From Propionibacteriales bacterium (GTDB lineage Bacteria > Actinomycetota > Actinomycetes > Propionibacteriales > Nocardioidaceae): a stretch of DNA of 39,233 bases. The stretch lies in the NCBI GenBank assembly GCA_025929075.1, contig JAICMS010000009.1:1-39233 (forward strand), in the 5' to 3' direction. A program made the translations under genes and the position numbers. The notes beneath the pieces are model-generated. The model was not told the origin of the DNA, searched no databases, and was given only the letters and a program-made list of their open reading frames with translations. The number at the start of each line of letters is the position of its first letter. Positions within the stretch are counted from its first letter, which is position 1. Shown here one piece after another: positions 26,644 to 35,511 of this stretch.

Positions 26644-27099
26644 TCAGTCGCCGTCGAAACGGGAACGATCCCCGATCAAGGTAGCCAGCTCGCGGACGAG
26701 CCGGGTGGCCCGAGCCCCGTCAGCGGTCTGCAACGCCATCACGGAAACGGTCGTGCCGTCGTCGAGGTCGATCAGCGCCCATGCGCGGCTCGGGGTCAAT
26801 GAGATCGCGACCATCTGCGTCCACTCCAAGAAGTGCGACCTGAAGCCGTTGATCACCCGCAGTCCGGACTCACTGGCGACGGCGCGAGTGCGGAAGAGCC
26901 CGTACAGCCCGACGACCATCAGTGCGAAGAACGCGGCGATGACAACACGTTGGAGCGGACCGAAGTCGTTCTGTGACGACGCTGGCAGCATCACCCACAG
27001 AAGGACGACCACAGCCACGATCGACACACCGGCGACCGCAGCGACCACCCGAGAGCCGAGCGGCCGGTAGACGCGCGGCAGCGCGACCGGGCCTGTCAT
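26644..27099 (-). CDS. PH-domain membrane protein of the rib operon
   Basis: The 151-residue product has two hydrophobic segments (about 17-40, VVAAVAGVSIVAVVVLLWVML, and about 50-70, VVIAAFFALMVVGLYGLF) followed by a bacterial PH-like domain (about 75-150: ESGLRVINGFRSHFLEWTQMVAISL...WALIDLDDGTTVSVMAL). A homologous gene follows ribH in many actinomycetes (Rv1417 in M. tuberculosis), but its role is unknown. The first usable start is ATG at 27099; it has no Shine-Dalgarno sequence, while AAGGAGG lies 36 bases upstream, where it serves a 10-codon open frame ending in ATGA on this start codon. Confidence 0.85.
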   Translation of the reverse strand: MTGPVALPRVYRPLGSRVVAAVAGVSIVAVVVLLWVMLPASSQNDFGPLQRVVIAAFFALMVVGLYGLFRTRAVASESGLRVINGFRSHFLEWTQMVAISLTPSRAWALIDLDDGTTVSVMALQTADGARATRLVRELATLIGDRSRFDGD

Positions 27100-27128
27100 C
27101 GGCCCAAGCCGATGGTTGCCGAGAGCAC
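27096..27128 (-). CDS. Possible 10-residue coupling peptide
   Basis: GTG at 27128 sits six bases after GGAGG (27139-27135), itself next to the ribH stop. The frame reads MLSATIGLGR and stops at TGA 27098-27096, overlapping the ATG of the PH-domain gene as ATGA. This would explain how that gene, which lacks a ribosome site of its own, is translated. It may be chance. Confidence 0.35.
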   Translation of the reverse strand: MLSATIGLGR

Positions 27129-27139
27129 CGCTGGCCTCC

Positions 27140-27616
27140 TTACGACTCGGCCACCTCCTGCAGAGCCAGCGCTGTCGCGACCGCCGCATGCGCCGCCTCA
27201 TAGCCCTTGTCGACGCTCGACCCGTCCAGCCCCGCTCGATCGACCGCCTGCTGGTCGTCGTCGCAGGTGAGCACCCCGAAGCCGACTGGCACTCCGGTAT
27301 CGAGCGTCACCCGCAGCAGACCATCGGTCACTGCTCGGCAGACATAGTCGAAATGCGGAGTGCCGCCGCGAATGACCGCTCCGAGGGCGACCACCGCGTC
27401 GTACCGGCTGGCGAGAGCCTGAGCGGCGACCGGAAGCTCGAACGACCCAGCCGTCCGGAAGAGCCGAGACGACGTGACGCCAGCGTCTGCGAGACAACGC
27501 TTGGCGCCGGCTATCAGACCGTCCATCACCGTCTCGTGCCAGCGGGCGGCGACAATCGCCACTCGCAGCTGGCTGCCGTCGAGCGCCTCCGCCTGCGGAG
27601 CCCCTGAGCCCGTCAT
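27140..27616 (-). CDS. ribH: 6,7-dimethyl-8-ribityllumazine synthase
   Basis: Condenses 5-amino-6-ribitylaminouracil with dihydroxybutanone phosphate, the second-last step of riboflavin synthesis; family members form 60-mers or pentamers. The 158-residue product has [40 protein letters not shown] (catalytic His in PHFDYV) and [13 protein letters not shown]. The ATG start overlaps the ribBA stop (ATGA). Earlier in-frame starts would fall inside ribBA. Confidence 0.97.
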   Translation of the reverse strand: MTGSGAPQAEALDGSQLRVAIVAARWHETVMDGLIAGAKRCLADAGVTSSRLFRTAGSFELPVAAQALASRYDAVVALGAVIRGGTPHFDYVCRAVTDGLLRVTLDTGVPVGFGVLTCDDDQQAVDRAGLDGSSVDKGYEAAHAAVATALALQEVAES

Positions 27617-28893
27617 CGACTCCGCCCTTCGTCTGCCGGCAGGTCTGCCCGGGTCGCGATCACGTCGTCGAGACCGAGATGGTCGAGCTGGTGCCCCATC
27701 CTGTCCCGCTTGGTCGCAAGGTATCGGAGGTTCTCCGCCGTCGGCCGGACGGGGACGGGAATGCGCTCGTTCACCGCGATCCAATAGCCCTCCAACGCCG
27801 TCCGCTTGGCGGGGTTGTTGGTGAGAAGTCGCACCGAACGGACGCCGAGGTCATGCAGGATCTGCGCGCCAGTGCCGTAGTCCCGCGCGTCGGCCGGCAG
27901 CCCCAGATCCAAGTTGGCGTCGACGGTGTCGAGACCACCGTCCTGCAACCGGTAGGCCTGCAGCTTGTGCAGCAGACCGATCCCACGGCCCTCGTGACCG
28001 CGCAGATAGACCACCACTCCGCGACCGGCGGTGGTGATGCTCTCCAGCGCCGACTGCAACTGCGGACCGCAGTCACAGCGTCGCGAGCCGAACACATCGC
28101 CGGTCAGACACTCAGAGTGCAACCGGACGAGGACGTCCTCGCCGTCGCCGATCTCGCCACACAGCAGCGCAATCTGCTCCGACCCGTCGACGAGGTTGCG
28201 GTAGCCGAGGGCGGTGAGCACCGCGAGGTCGGTCGGCAGCTGCGTTTCGGCCACCCGGACGACCTGCTGCTCGTGACGCCGCCGATATCTGATCAGGTCA
28301 GCGATCGAGATCAGCGCCAGATCGTGGTCGTCGGCGAACGCGCGAAGCTGGCTGCCACGCTTCATCGTCCCGTCGTCGTTCACCACCTCGCAGATGACCC
28401 CGGCAGGGCTCAGGCCCGCGAGTCGGGCCAGGTCGACCGATGCCTCGGTGTGACCGGGGCGCACCAGCACACCGCCCTCCCGGTAACGCAGCGGGAAGAC
28501 GTGACCCGGCTGTACCAGCTCGAACGGCTCGGTCGCGGAGTCGACGAGTGTGCGCACAGTGTGCGCCCGGTCTGCCGCCGAGATCCCGGTGCTGACGCCA
28601 TCACGGGCATCCACGGACACCGTGTAGGCCGTGCGCATGTGCTCGCGGTTCACGGCGGTCATCATCGGGATGCCCAGCCGGTCGAGGGCCTCGCCCTCCA
28701 TCGGAACACAGATGACCCCGCTGGAGAAGCGGATCGTGAACGCCATCAGCTGCGGCGTCGCCTTGCTGGCCGCGAACACGATGTCGCCTTCGTTCTCTCG
28801 GTCCTCGCCATCGATGACGACGACGGCGCGACCGGCCCGTACGTCGGCAACGGCCCGCTCGACGCTGTCCAGCCGCAGCTCCGGCTCAGGCAT
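27613..28893 (-). CDS. ribBA: Bifunctional DHBP synthase / GTP cyclohydrolase II
   Basis: Supplies both precursors of riboflavin: dihydroxybutanone phosphate from ribulose 5-phosphate and the pyrimidine from GTP. In the 426-residue product the RibB domain (about 1-205) has [17 protein letters not shown] and [13 protein letters not shown]; the RibA domain (about 206-405) has [12 protein letters not shown] and [11 protein letters not shown], giving the three zinc cysteines, and GHEGRGIGL. Both active sites look intact. The ATG start overlaps the ribM stop by eight bases. Confidence 0.97.
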   Translation of the reverse strand: MPEPELRLDSVERAVADVRAGRAVVVIDGEDRENEGDIVFAASKATPQLMAFTIRFSSGVICVPMEGEALDRLGIPMMTAVNREHMRTAYTVSVDARDGVSTGISAADRAHTVRTLVDSATEPFELVQPGHVFPLRYREGGVLVRPGHTEASVDLARLAGLSPAGVICEVVNDDGTMKRGSQLRAFADDHDLALISIADLIRYRRRHEQQVVRVAETQLPTDLAVLTALGYRNLVDGSEQIALLCGEIGDGEDVLVRLHSECLTGDVFGSRRCDCGPQLQSALESITTAGRGVVVYLRGHEGRGIGLLHKLQAYRLQDGGLDTVDANLDLGLPADARDYGTGAQILHDLGVRSVRLLTNNPAKRTALEGYWIAVNERIPVPVRPTAENLRYLATKRDRMGHQLDHLGLDDVIATRADLPADEGRSR

Positions 28894-29584
28894 CGACGGT
28901 CTCCCGGGCGATGGCCCGTCGATCCCGGCCGCTGGCGATCCGCCGCCAGGCGACGAACCCGTACACCACCAGGCAGGCGTAGACGCCGTACAACGTCGCA
29001 GAGGGGTACAGCTGGAAGTACACCAGCTCCGGTACGCCCACCATGTCGACGGCGATCCAGCACAGCCAGAAGTCGACCCACCCCCGAGCCATGGCGTAGG
29101 TGGCGAGGATCGACCCGACGAAGATCCAGGAGTCGGCGAGGAAGTACCACTGCGGGGCCGGCCACACGTCGCCGATGCGCCGGAACACCTCGAACAGCAC
29201 CAGCACACCGACGAGCGCGGACACCAGGTAGACCATGCGCTCTCGGGCGGTGGCCCAGCGCGGGTGCACTGCAGGGGCGTCCCCTGACCGGCCGGCCTTC
29301 GACTGCCGCCAGCGGTACCAGCCGTAAACGCTCACGATCACGAAGAACACCTGCCGACCAGCCTGGCCGAGCAAAGGCACCGTCTGGCCGTTGAATGCGC
29401 TGCCCATGAAAACCGTGAACAGCAAGACGTTGCCTGCGATGCCGACCGGCCACGCCCACAGCTGTCGACGCAGACCGCCGATCGCTGAGGCGAAGCCGAA
29501 GGCGTTGCCGATGATCTCCCGCCACGTGATCTCGTGTCCAGAGATCGTCAGGTGGGCGTCGTACAGCGTCTGGAAGAGGCTCAC
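28886..29584 (-). CDS. ribM: PnuC-family riboflavin transporter (RibM/PnuX)
   Basis: Membrane protein of 232 residues with about seven hydrophobic segments in the PnuC pattern: [19 protein letters not shown] at the N terminus, [24 protein letters not shown] (PnuC signature W..W region), [31 protein letters not shown] and a basic C-terminal tail. PnuC proteins import nicotinamide riboside, but copies inside FMN-riboswitch rib operons of actinomycetes (RibM/PnuX) move riboflavin, and this copy has that context. The GTG start has GGAGGAG upstream and overlaps the ribE stop as GTGA. Confidence 0.88.
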   Translation of the reverse strand: MSLFQTLYDAHLTISGHEITWREIIGNAFGFASAIGGLRRQLWAWPVGIAGNVLLFTVFMGSAFNGQTVPLLGQAGRQVFFVIVSVYGWYRWRQSKAGRSGDAPAVHPRWATARERMVYLVSALVGVLVLFEVFRRIGDVWPAPQWYFLADSWIFVGSILATYAMARGWVDFWLCWIAVDMVGVPELVYFQLYPSATLYGVYACLVVYGFVAWRRIASGRDRRAIARETVDA

Positions 29585-30279
29585 CCCAGCTCCTCCAGTC
29601 GAGCGGCCGGGATCTCGAAAGGTGCGGTCTCCAAAGCGTCCCTCCGAGACGTCAGCCGCTCTGCCCGCGAGACGTCGAGTTGTCGGGCGACGTACTTGGC
29701 AAGCACGTCGACCTCGATGTTGACCGGATCCCCGATGGTCTTGATGCCGAGCGTCGTCCGCTCGAGGGTCGTCGGGATCAGGCTCACCGAGAAGTCCGGC
29801 TGGACGCCGTCGCGGGCCGGCAGGTCCTCGACGCCGCTGACGGTCAAGGAGACACCATCCACGGCGATGGCACCCTTGAGCGCGATGAAGCGTGCCAGCG
29901 GCTGCGGGAAGGCGATCGTCACCGTGTCCCAATGTGATGTGCTGGCCCGGCGCAGGATGACGCCGGTCCCGTCCACATGACCTTGGACGACATGGCCGCC
30001 GAGCCGGGTCGTCGAGGTGACCGACCGCTCGAGGTTGACCCGGTCATCAGGTTGCAACCTGCCCAGGGCGGTGCGGTCGAGCGTCTCGAGCATCACGTCG
30101 GCGGTGAACCAGCTGGCCCCGGTATCGACCACCGTCAAACAGCAGCCGTTGACGGCGATCGAGTCGCCGGGTGCCGCGCCGGCGACCACGATCGGGCCCT
30201 CCACCTTCAGCACGGCGGAGTCAGCGCGCGAGTGCAGCCACAGCACCCGGCCGAGCTCCTCGACGATGCCGGTGAACAT
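29581..30279 (-). CDS. ribE: Riboflavin synthase, alpha chain
   Basis: Dismutates two lumazines to riboflavin. The 232-residue product opens with the invariant MFTGIVEELG and holds two lumazine-synthase-type beta-barrel repeats: N-terminal (GDSIAVNGCCLTVV) and C-terminal (GAIAVDGVSLTV), with GGHVVQGHVDGTG between. A 25-residue tail extends past the usual end. ATG shares one base with the ribD stop (TGATG). Confidence 0.97.
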   Translation of the reverse strand: MFTGIVEELGRVLWLHSRADSAVLKVEGPIVVAGAAPGDSIAVNGCCLTVVDTGASWFTADVMLETLDRTALGRLQPDDRVNLERSVTSTTRLGGHVVQGHVDGTGVILRRASTSHWDTVTIAFPQPLARFIALKGAIAVDGVSLTVSGVEDLPARDGVQPDFSVSLIPTTLERTTLGIKTIGDPVNIEVDVLAKYVARQLDVSRAERLTSRRDALETAPFEIPAARLEELG

Positions 30280-31409
30280 CAGTCGGCCTCCTCTTCGGCA
30301 GCATCTCTTGACGGCGCCAGGGTCAGCCGTACGTCGGCACCGATTCTCGCCACGTCACGCAGCGTCAGCCGTGGTGCATCGGCCAGCGTGCGAATTCCCA
30401 GATCGCCGACACAGGCCGCTCCGGAGCCGAGGATCATCGGTGCGACGTAGGCGACCACCTCGTCGACGAGCCCTGCCCGCCAGAACGCTGCCGCCAGGGT
30501 GGGGCCGCCCTCCAGAAGCACGTGCCGACTCTCGGCTGCGAAGAGCTGCTCGAGGGCGGTGGCCGGCTCACGCGTGCGGAGCCTCAGGGTCTGCGCCTGC
30601 TCGTCGAAGACCTGATGCCGGGCGTCGATCTCGCGAAGGCCCATCACCGCACGCAGTGGCTGCTCGAGGGCTGGCAGCGGCTCCCCATCGGGGCCGCGCA
30701 GGGTGAGCGCAGGGTCGTCGGCGACGACGGTTCCGGTGCCGACCAGGACGACATCGCACTGCGCCCGCAGGCGCTGCACGTCGGCCCGGGCCTGCGGACC
30801 GGTGATCCACTTGGAGGTCGAGTCGGCGGCCGCGGACCGACCGTCGAGAGTGCCGGCTAGCTTCCAGGTGACGAACGGACGGCGCTCGCGCATCGCGAAT
30901 GTCCAGTAGGGGTTGAGCGCCTCGGCCGCCTTGACGAGGACACCGCCAACGACCGCGACGCCGGCGTCGGCAAGCGCGACTGCGCCGCCGGCTGCGACCG
31001 GGTTGGGGTCGGGCTGGCCGAACACAACGCGCTCGACGCCCGCCCCCAGCAGGGCGTCGACGCAGGGGCCGGTGCGGCCGTGGTGATGGCACGGCTCGAG
31101 CGTCACCACCAACGTGCTGCCCTCGACGCCGCTTCCGTGCCGGTGGGCGTCGGCGATCGCCTCGACCTCCGCGTGTGGGGACCCGGCGCCGCGGTGCACG
31201 CCCCGGCCGATGACCTGGCCGGCTGCGCTCAGGAGAACAGCCCCCACCCGAGGGTTGGGGTCTCGGTCGAGCCGGCTCCCGCGCGCCATCGCGGCCGCTT
31301 CGCGCATCGCTGCGATCTCGGTGGGAGTCGGGCGTGACCGATCGGCCGCGTACGTCGACGCCGCAGCGGCCGTCGAAACGGCCATCTGCTGCGCTCGGCT
31401 CGGGACCAC
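30279..31409 (-). CDS. ribD: Bifunctional pyrimidine deaminase/reductase
   Basis: Catalyses the deamination and reduction steps after GTP cyclohydrolase II. In the 376-residue product the deaminase domain (about 30-165) has PNPRVGAVL, HAEVEAI and EPCHHHGRTGPC, giving the zinc His and Cys ligands; the reductase domain follows (VTWKLAGTLDGRSA, GTGTVVADDP, LLEGGPTLAAAF). The GTG at 31409 follows GAGGG at good spacing and is preferred over the ATG at 31385. It is the first gene behind the FMN riboswitch. Confidence 0.95.
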   Translation of the reverse strand: MVPSRAQQMAVSTAAAASTYAADRSRPTPTEIAAMREAAAMARGSRLDRDPNPRVGAVLLSAAGQVIGRGVHRGAGSPHAEVEAIADAHRHGSGVEGSTLVVTLEPCHHHGRTGPCVDALLGAGVERVVFGQPDPNPVAAGGAVALADAGVAVVGGVLVKAAEALNPYWTFAMRERRPFVTWKLAGTLDGRSAAADSTSKWITGPQARADVQRLRAQCDVVLVGTGTVVADDPALTLRGPDGEPLPALEQPLRAVMGLREIDARHQVFDEQAQTLRLRTREPATALEQLFAAESRHVLLEGGPTLAAAFWRAGLVDEVVAYVAPMILGSGAACVGDLGIRTLADAPRLTLRDVARIGADVRLTLAPSRDAAEEEAD

Positions 31410-31488
31410 GTCGCCCTCTCGTCTGCGAAGCGACTCCGGGGCCTGCGACAGACGCGTGCCAGCCCGGTCGGGCGAGCGCGCGGAGTCG

Positions 31489-31615
31489 GCGTGCATCCTC
31501 CCATCCGGACTCTCACCGTCGGTTCCGGAGTTCCACCGGATCAGCCGGCCACTGGCTGCGGCCGGTTCGCGGACTATGACCGCCGGTTCGGATTTCCACC
31601 GACCCCGGAGCACGC
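31489..31615 (-). ncRNA. FMN riboswitch (RFN element)
   Basis: The minus strand shows the full RFN consensus in order: CTCCGGGGTCGGTGGAAATC, CCGAACCGGCGGT, AGTCCGCGA, a variable hairpin (GGCCGCAGCCAGTGGCCGGC region), GATCCGGTGGAACTCCGG, AACCGACGGTGAGAGTCCGG and ATGGGAGGATG. P1 pairs GCGTGCTCC (31615-31607) with GGATGCACGC (31498-31489). Between it and ribD, TCGCCC (31475-31470) can pair with GGGCGA (31416-31411) at the ribD ribosome site, so control is probably at translation. No T-run terminator is seen. Confidence 0.95.
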
Positions 31616-31630
31616 GAACTGCTCACTCGC

Positions 31631-31636
31631 ATTGTG
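31631..31636 (-). promoter_or_regulatory. Candidate -10 box of the rib operon
   Basis: CACAAT on the minus strand lies about 16 bases before the riboswitch P1 stem, a fitting distance. No good -35 box is visible. Weak evidence. Confidence 0.3.
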
Positions 31637-31755
31637 CCACTCCCTCCCCCGCCACTCACCCCCCCGAGGGTCGCCGAAGCATGGCCGCCGACACCTGCCA
31701 CACGCGACCGTGCCAGCACGGCCCAGCCCACTCCCGATGGCTGGCCAGCAAACCC

Positions 31756-31811
31756 TGGCCGGTCAAAACTGCAACCTTGGCCGGTCAACCCTGCAACCCT
31801 GGCCGCTCAAC
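31756..31811. repeat. 22-bp tandem repeat, about 2.5 copies
   Basis: TGGCCGGTCAA..CTGCAACC repeats at 31756-31777 and 31778-31799, with a partial third copy TGGCCGCTCAAC at 31800-31811 and a diverged half copy before it (31742-31755). It lies between the rpe stop and the rib promoter. The rest of the 31640-31826 gap shows nothing recognisable. Confidence 0.75.
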
Positions 31812-31826
31812 GGTGAGGGGTGCTGG

Positions 31827-32495
31827 TCAGCGGGCGGTGTTGGCCTGCTCGGCTTGGCGTCGGAGCGCGGCGACCGCCGCGTCAGGGTCGTCGGCACCGA
31901 AGACCGCCGACCCGGCCACGAAGACATCTGCCCCCGCGTCGACACAGCGCTCGATGGTGTCGGGGGAGACTCCCCCGTCGACCTGGAGCCATACCTCGCC
32001 ACCGCGCTTGTCGATCAGCTCTCTGGCCCGGCGAATCTTCGGCAGGCAGATGTCGAGGAACTGCTGCCCGCCGAAGCCAGGCTCCACCGTCATCACCAGC
32101 AACATGTCGATCTCGCCCAGCAGGTCGTCGTACCCCTCGACGGTCGTCGCCGGCTTCAGCGCCAGCCCAGCCCGCGCACCGAGCGATCGCAGCTGACGGG
32201 CCAGTCGGACCGGCGCCCGGCTCGCCTCGATGTGAAACGTCACGCTGGCCGCGCCGGCCTCGACGTAGTCCGGCGCCCAGCGGTCCGGGTCGTCGATCAT
32301 CAGGTGACAGTCCAGCGGCAGGCTCGTCGTCCGGGCCAGCGCCTCGATGACGGGCGCGCCGATCGTGAGGTTCGGGACGAAGTGGCCGTCCATCACGTCG
32401 ACGTGCAGCCAGTCGGCGCCGGGCACCGAGGCGGCGGCGGCGCCGAGGTTGGCGAAGTCGGCCGACAGCAGGCTCGGACAGATCTGAACGCCCAC
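31827..32495 (-). CDS. rpe: Ribulose-phosphate 3-epimerase
   Basis: Interconverts ribulose 5-phosphate and xylulose 5-phosphate; ribulose 5-phosphate is also the RibB substrate. The 222-residue TIM barrel has [27 protein letters not shown] (metal His and Asp), [17 protein letters not shown] and VDGGV, all family motifs. GTG start at 32495. TAGGGT lies seven bases upstream and no strong Shine-Dalgarno sequence is present, so it may be leaderless. It follows rsmB, the standard actinobacterial order. Confidence 0.96.
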   Translation of the reverse strand: MGVQICPSLLSADFANLGAAAASVPGADWLHVDVMDGHFVPNLTIGAPVIEALARTTSLPLDCHLMIDDPDRWAPDYVEAGAASVTFHIEASRAPVRLARQLRSLGARAGLALKPATTVEGYDDLLGEIDMLLVMTVEPGFGGQQFLDICLPKIRRARELIDKRGGEVWLQVDGGVSPDTIERCVDAGADVFVAGSAVFGADDPDAAVAALRRQAEQANTAR

Positions 32496-32502
32496 CCTGC
32501 CG

Positions 32503-32508
32503 ACCCTA
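32503..32508 (-). promoter_or_regulatory. -10-like box before rpe (candidate)
   Basis: TAGGGT on the minus strand ends seven bases before the rpe GTG, matching the spacing of the other leaderless candidates within one base. The 53-base rsmB-rpe gap makes an internal promoter possible. Confidence 0.35.
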
Positions 32509-32548
32509 GTGTCCGACCGGCCGCGGCGCCGCTCTGTGGGCGAGAGTC

Positions 32549-33934
32549 TCAGACGGTACGGCGGAGCAGCGCCATGAACATCGCGTCGGTGCCATGCCGA
32601 TGCGGCCACAGCTGCACGTGCGGCCCGTCGCCGAGGCTGCCGACCTCCGGCAGCAGCGGCCGGACGTCTTGCTCGACCGCGCCGTGCTCCCCCGCCAACA
32701 CGGCGTCGACGACGGCTCGGGTTTCGGCAGCCAGCGGCGAGCACGTGACGTAGGCGACGACTCCGCCGGGCCGGGCGGCCCGCAGCGCCTGAGCGAGCAG
32801 AGCCTGCTGCAGCGGAACAAGGGTGGCCAGGTCACTGGGCTGGCGGCGCCACCGCGCATCGGGACGACGCCGCAGCGCACCCAGCCCCGTGCACGGGACA
32901 TCCACGATCACCCGGTCGAACGAGCCATCCCGCCAGGCCGGGCGGGTGCCGTCGGCGGCCACGACACACGGCCGGCGGGGGTAGCGGCGTGCAGCAGCGG
33001 CGACCAGGGCGGCCCGACGTGGCTGGCGCTCCGCGGCAACCAGCACAGCGCCGCGCTCGGCGGCCAGACCGATGAGCAGGGCCGCCTTGCCGCCAGGACC
33101 AGCGCAGCAGTCGAGCCACCGCCGGTCGGGCCCGTCGAGAGGAGCCCTGGCGACAACCAGCGCCGCCAACTGCGAGCCCTCGTCCTGGACACCCACCGTC
33201 CCCGACCGCACGGCACGCAGTGCGGCCGGATCACCGCCAGCGAGCAGCACCGCGTACGGCGACCAGTGGCCCGCCTCCGCTTCGAGGCCGGCGGCCGAGG
33301 CCTCCGCCACGATCTCGGCCGGGGTGGTCAGTCCAGGTCTCACCGCGAGCGCAACCGCGGCCGCAGTGTTGTCCGCGGCGAGCATCTCCTCCACTTCGCT
33401 GCGATCCCCCAGCAGGTCGAGGAACGCCTCGACGACCCAGCGCGGGTGCGAAGCCGTGACGACAAGGTGGCCGACGAGGTCAGCTGACCGCGGCGGGGCC
33501 AGCGCGGTCAGCCAGGCGTGCAACGACCGGCCGGCGACCCGACGCAGGACCGCGTTCACCAGCCCGACCGGCCGCTCACCGACAGCACCGCGAACCAGCT
33601 CGACGCCGGTCGAGACCGCGGCATGGGGAGGCACCCGCATGCTCAACAGCTGGTGACTGCCCATCCGCAGGCCGACGCGCACCTCAGGCTGGAGCTGGTC
33701 CGCCGCTTTGGTCAGGCAGGTGTCGAGGATCGCGTCGTAGCTGCCTTGCAGCCTGGCAGTGCCGTTTGCCAGCTCGGTCGCCAGACCAGCGTCCCTGCCA
33801 CCGATCCCCCGCTCCCTCAGCAGCCGCGGCAGGACCAGGTTGAGGTACGCCCCGTCGACCTCGCCGCGCACTAACGCGTCAAAGGCGGCCTGCCGGGCCG
33901 GGTCGACGCTGACCCGTCGACTTCGGCGGCCCAT
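32549..33934 (-). CDS. rsmB: 16S rRNA m5C967 methyltransferase
   Basis: SAM-dependent methyltransferase of the RsmB/Fmu/Sun family. The 461-residue product has an N-terminal NusB-like helical domain (about 1-140), then the Rossmann core: [15 protein letters not shown] (SAM loop), [22 protein letters not shown] with the PCTG catalytic-region cysteine, and [12 protein letters not shown] with the second cysteine (TCS). Start ATG at 33934 shares one base with the fmt stop; GTG one codon earlier is also possible. Confidence 0.95.
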   Translation of the reverse strand: MGRRSRRVSVDPARQAAFDALVRGEVDGAYLNLVLPRLLRERGIGGRDAGLATELANGTARLQGSYDAILDTCLTKAADQLQPEVRVGLRMGSHQLLSMRVPPHAAVSTGVELVRGAVGERPVGLVNAVLRRVAGRSLHAWLTALAPPRSADLVGHLVVTASHPRWVVEAFLDLLGDRSEVEEMLAADNTAAAVALAVRPGLTTPAEIVAEASAAGLEAEAGHWSPYAVLLAGGDPAALRAVRSGTVGVQDEGSQLAALVVARAPLDGPDRRWLDCCAGPGGKAALLIGLAAERGAVLVAAERQPRRAALVAAAARRYPRRPCVVAADGTRPAWRDGSFDRVIVDVPCTGLGALRRRPDARWRRQPSDLATLVPLQQALLAQALRAARPGGVVAYVTCSPLAAETRAVVDAVLAGEHGAVEQDVRPLLPEVGSLGDGPHVQLWPHRHGTDAMFMALLRRTV

Positions 33935-34857
33935 CACTCGCCCAGCCGCCGCGGCACCTGTCGTAGCCCGCGGGCCCAGGCGGCGGCTGGCATCCAGCTC
34001 TTTCCGGCCGGCTTGACGTCGCCGAGCCGCACCGGCTCCGTCGCCGTACCGACGACGACTTGGCGCCGCCCGATCGACAGATCACCCGCCGGCAGTCGGT
34101 CGCTCACGTCGACCTCGACCGGCCCGACAACCAGCCGCTGTCCCGCGGCCAACGTCCAGGCCCCTGGCTCCGGGGTGCAGGCGCGGATCCGCCGGTCGAT
34201 GCCGAAAGCCGGTGCCCCCCAGTCGACCCGGGCGTCGTCGACCGAGAGCTTCGGGGCCAGCGAGACGCCGACCGTCGGCTGCTCTCTTGACTCGACGGTG
34301 CCGTCCTCGATGCCGTCGAGCGTGGCCACGAGCAGCCGCGCGCCGTGCTCGGCCAGCCTCGTGCCGAGAGACCCGGTGGTGTCGTCGGGACGGACAGTCT
34401 CGGTGACCATGCCGAAGGTCGGGCCGGCGTCGAGCTCCTTGACCAGCCGGAAGGTGGTGGCACCGGTGACCTCGTCGCCCGCGAGCAGCGCATGCTGCAC
34501 CGGAGCCGCGCCCCGCCATGCCGGCAGCAGCGAGAAGTGCAGGTTGACCCAACCCTTCGGCGGTACGTCGAGTGCCGACTGTGGGACCAGTCCGCCATAG
34601 CCGACAACCGGGCAGCAGTCGGGCGCGATCTCCGCCAGCCTGTCACGGAAGGCCGGGTCGGACGGACGGTTCGGCGTCAGCACCTCCAGGCCGCGCTCGG
34701 TGGCGACGCGGGCGACCGGCGAGCCGGCGGTCTGCCGCCCGCGACCCGCCGGTGCTGCCGGCCGGGTGAGGACGGCGACCACCTCGTGCCGACTGTCGAG
34801 CAAGGCTTGCAGTGAGGGCAGCGCCACCTCCGGCGTGCCCGCGAACAGGAGCCGCAT
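33934..34857 (-). CDS. fmt: Methionyl-tRNA formyltransferase
   Basis: Formylates initiator Met-tRNA using 10-formyltetrahydrofolate. The 307-residue product begins [16 protein letters not shown], has [17 protein letters not shown] (catalytic Asn and His plus the SLLP loop) near residues 108-124, [15 protein letters not shown], and the C-terminal OB-like tRNA-binding domain. It lies 13 bases after def; the two act at the two ends of N-formyl handling. No strong Shine-Dalgarno sequence is seen before the ATG. Confidence 0.97.
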   Translation of the reverse strand: MRLLFAGTPEVALPSLQALLDSRHEVVAVLTRPAAPAGRGRQTAGSPVARVATERGLEVLTPNRPSDPAFRDRLAEIAPDCCPVVGYGGLVPQSALDVPPKGWVNLHFSLLPAWRGAAPVQHALLAGDEVTGATTFRLVKELDAGPTFGMVTETVRPDDTTGSLGTRLAEHGARLLVATLDGIEDGTVESREQPTVGVSLAPKLSVDDARVDWGAPAFGIDRRIRACTPEPGAWTLAAGQRLVVGPVEVDVSDRLPAGDLSIGRRQVVVGTATEPVRLGDVKPAGKSWMPAAAWARGLRQVPRRLGE

Positions 34858-34870
34858 AAGGGGTGTCCCG

Positions 34871-35416
34871 CTAGAAGCCGCGGCCGAAGGTGGCGTGCGG
34901 TGACGTCTTCACGACGGGAGCATCCAATCCGCTCCACTCCGCCGCACGGATCGCCCGCATGGCGACTTTGCGCCGCTCGGGATCCAGCCGGTCGACGAAC
35001 AGCACCCCGTCGAGATGGTCGCTCTCGTGCTGCAGGCAGCGAGCGAACGTGTCGCTGCCCTCGAGGGTCACCGGGTCGCCGTACATGCTGAAGCCGGTGG
35101 CGACGACGGTGCGGGAGCGGACGCAGTCGACGGTCACACCGGGGATCGACAGGCAACCCTCCGGCCCGTCCTGGGTCTCGGCGGAGAGCCGCAGGGTCGG
35201 GTTGACCAGATGGCCGACCACCCCGTCGACGTTGTAGGTGAAGACGCGCAGCCCGACTCCGAGCTGGGGTGCGGCCAGGCCGGCCCCCGGTGCGTCGAGC
35301 ATCGTGTCGGTCAGGTCGCTGACGAGCATCCGGAGCTGCTTGTCGAAGTCGACCACCGGCACGGCCTTCGTCCGCAGCACGGGATCGCCGAACAGCCTGA
35401 TGTCGCGGATGGCCAC
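34871..35416 (-). CDS. def: Peptide deformylase
   Basis: Iron/zinc hydrolase that removes the formyl group from new proteins. The 181-residue product has motif 1 [10 protein letters not shown] (44-53), motif 2 EGCLS (86-90) with the metal cysteine and motif 3 QHESDHLDG (129-137) with the two metal histidines and catalytic glutamate. GTG start with GAGGAG upstream. Paired with fmt. Confidence 0.97.
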   Translation of the reverse strand: MAIRDIRLFGDPVLRTKAVPVVDFDKQLRMLVSDLTDTMLDAPGAGLAAPQLGVGLRVFTYNVDGVVGHLVNPTLRLSAETQDGPEGCLSIPGVTVDCVRSRTVVATGFSMYGDPVTLEGSDTFARCLQHESDHLDGVLFVDRLDPERRKVAMRAIRAAEWSGLDAPVVKTSPHATFGRGF

Positions 35417-35458
35417 CGACGTCTCCTCAACTGGTCCGGTGCGCACCGAACCGCGGTC

Positions 35459-35464
35459 AGTGTA
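35459..35464 (-). promoter_or_regulatory. Candidate -10 box of def-fmt-rsmB
   Basis: TACACT on the minus strand in the 95-base priA-def gap, the same hexamer as before pheS. Transcription from here would give a leader of roughly 35 nt that keeps the def ribosome site. No clear -35 box. Confidence 0.4.
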
Positions 35465-35511
35465 GTGACAGTGCACCGCGACGGACCGGATCGCGGGCCG
35501 TCCGCAGGCAG

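Noticed and set aside
28886-29584. Nicotinamide riboside transporter PnuC
   Set aside because: The fold is PnuC, but its place inside an FMN-riboswitch rib operon favours the riboflavin transporter RibM/PnuX.
31742-31811. CRISPR array
   Set aside because: The repeats are directly adjacent with no spacers, only about 2.5 copies, and no cas genes are present.
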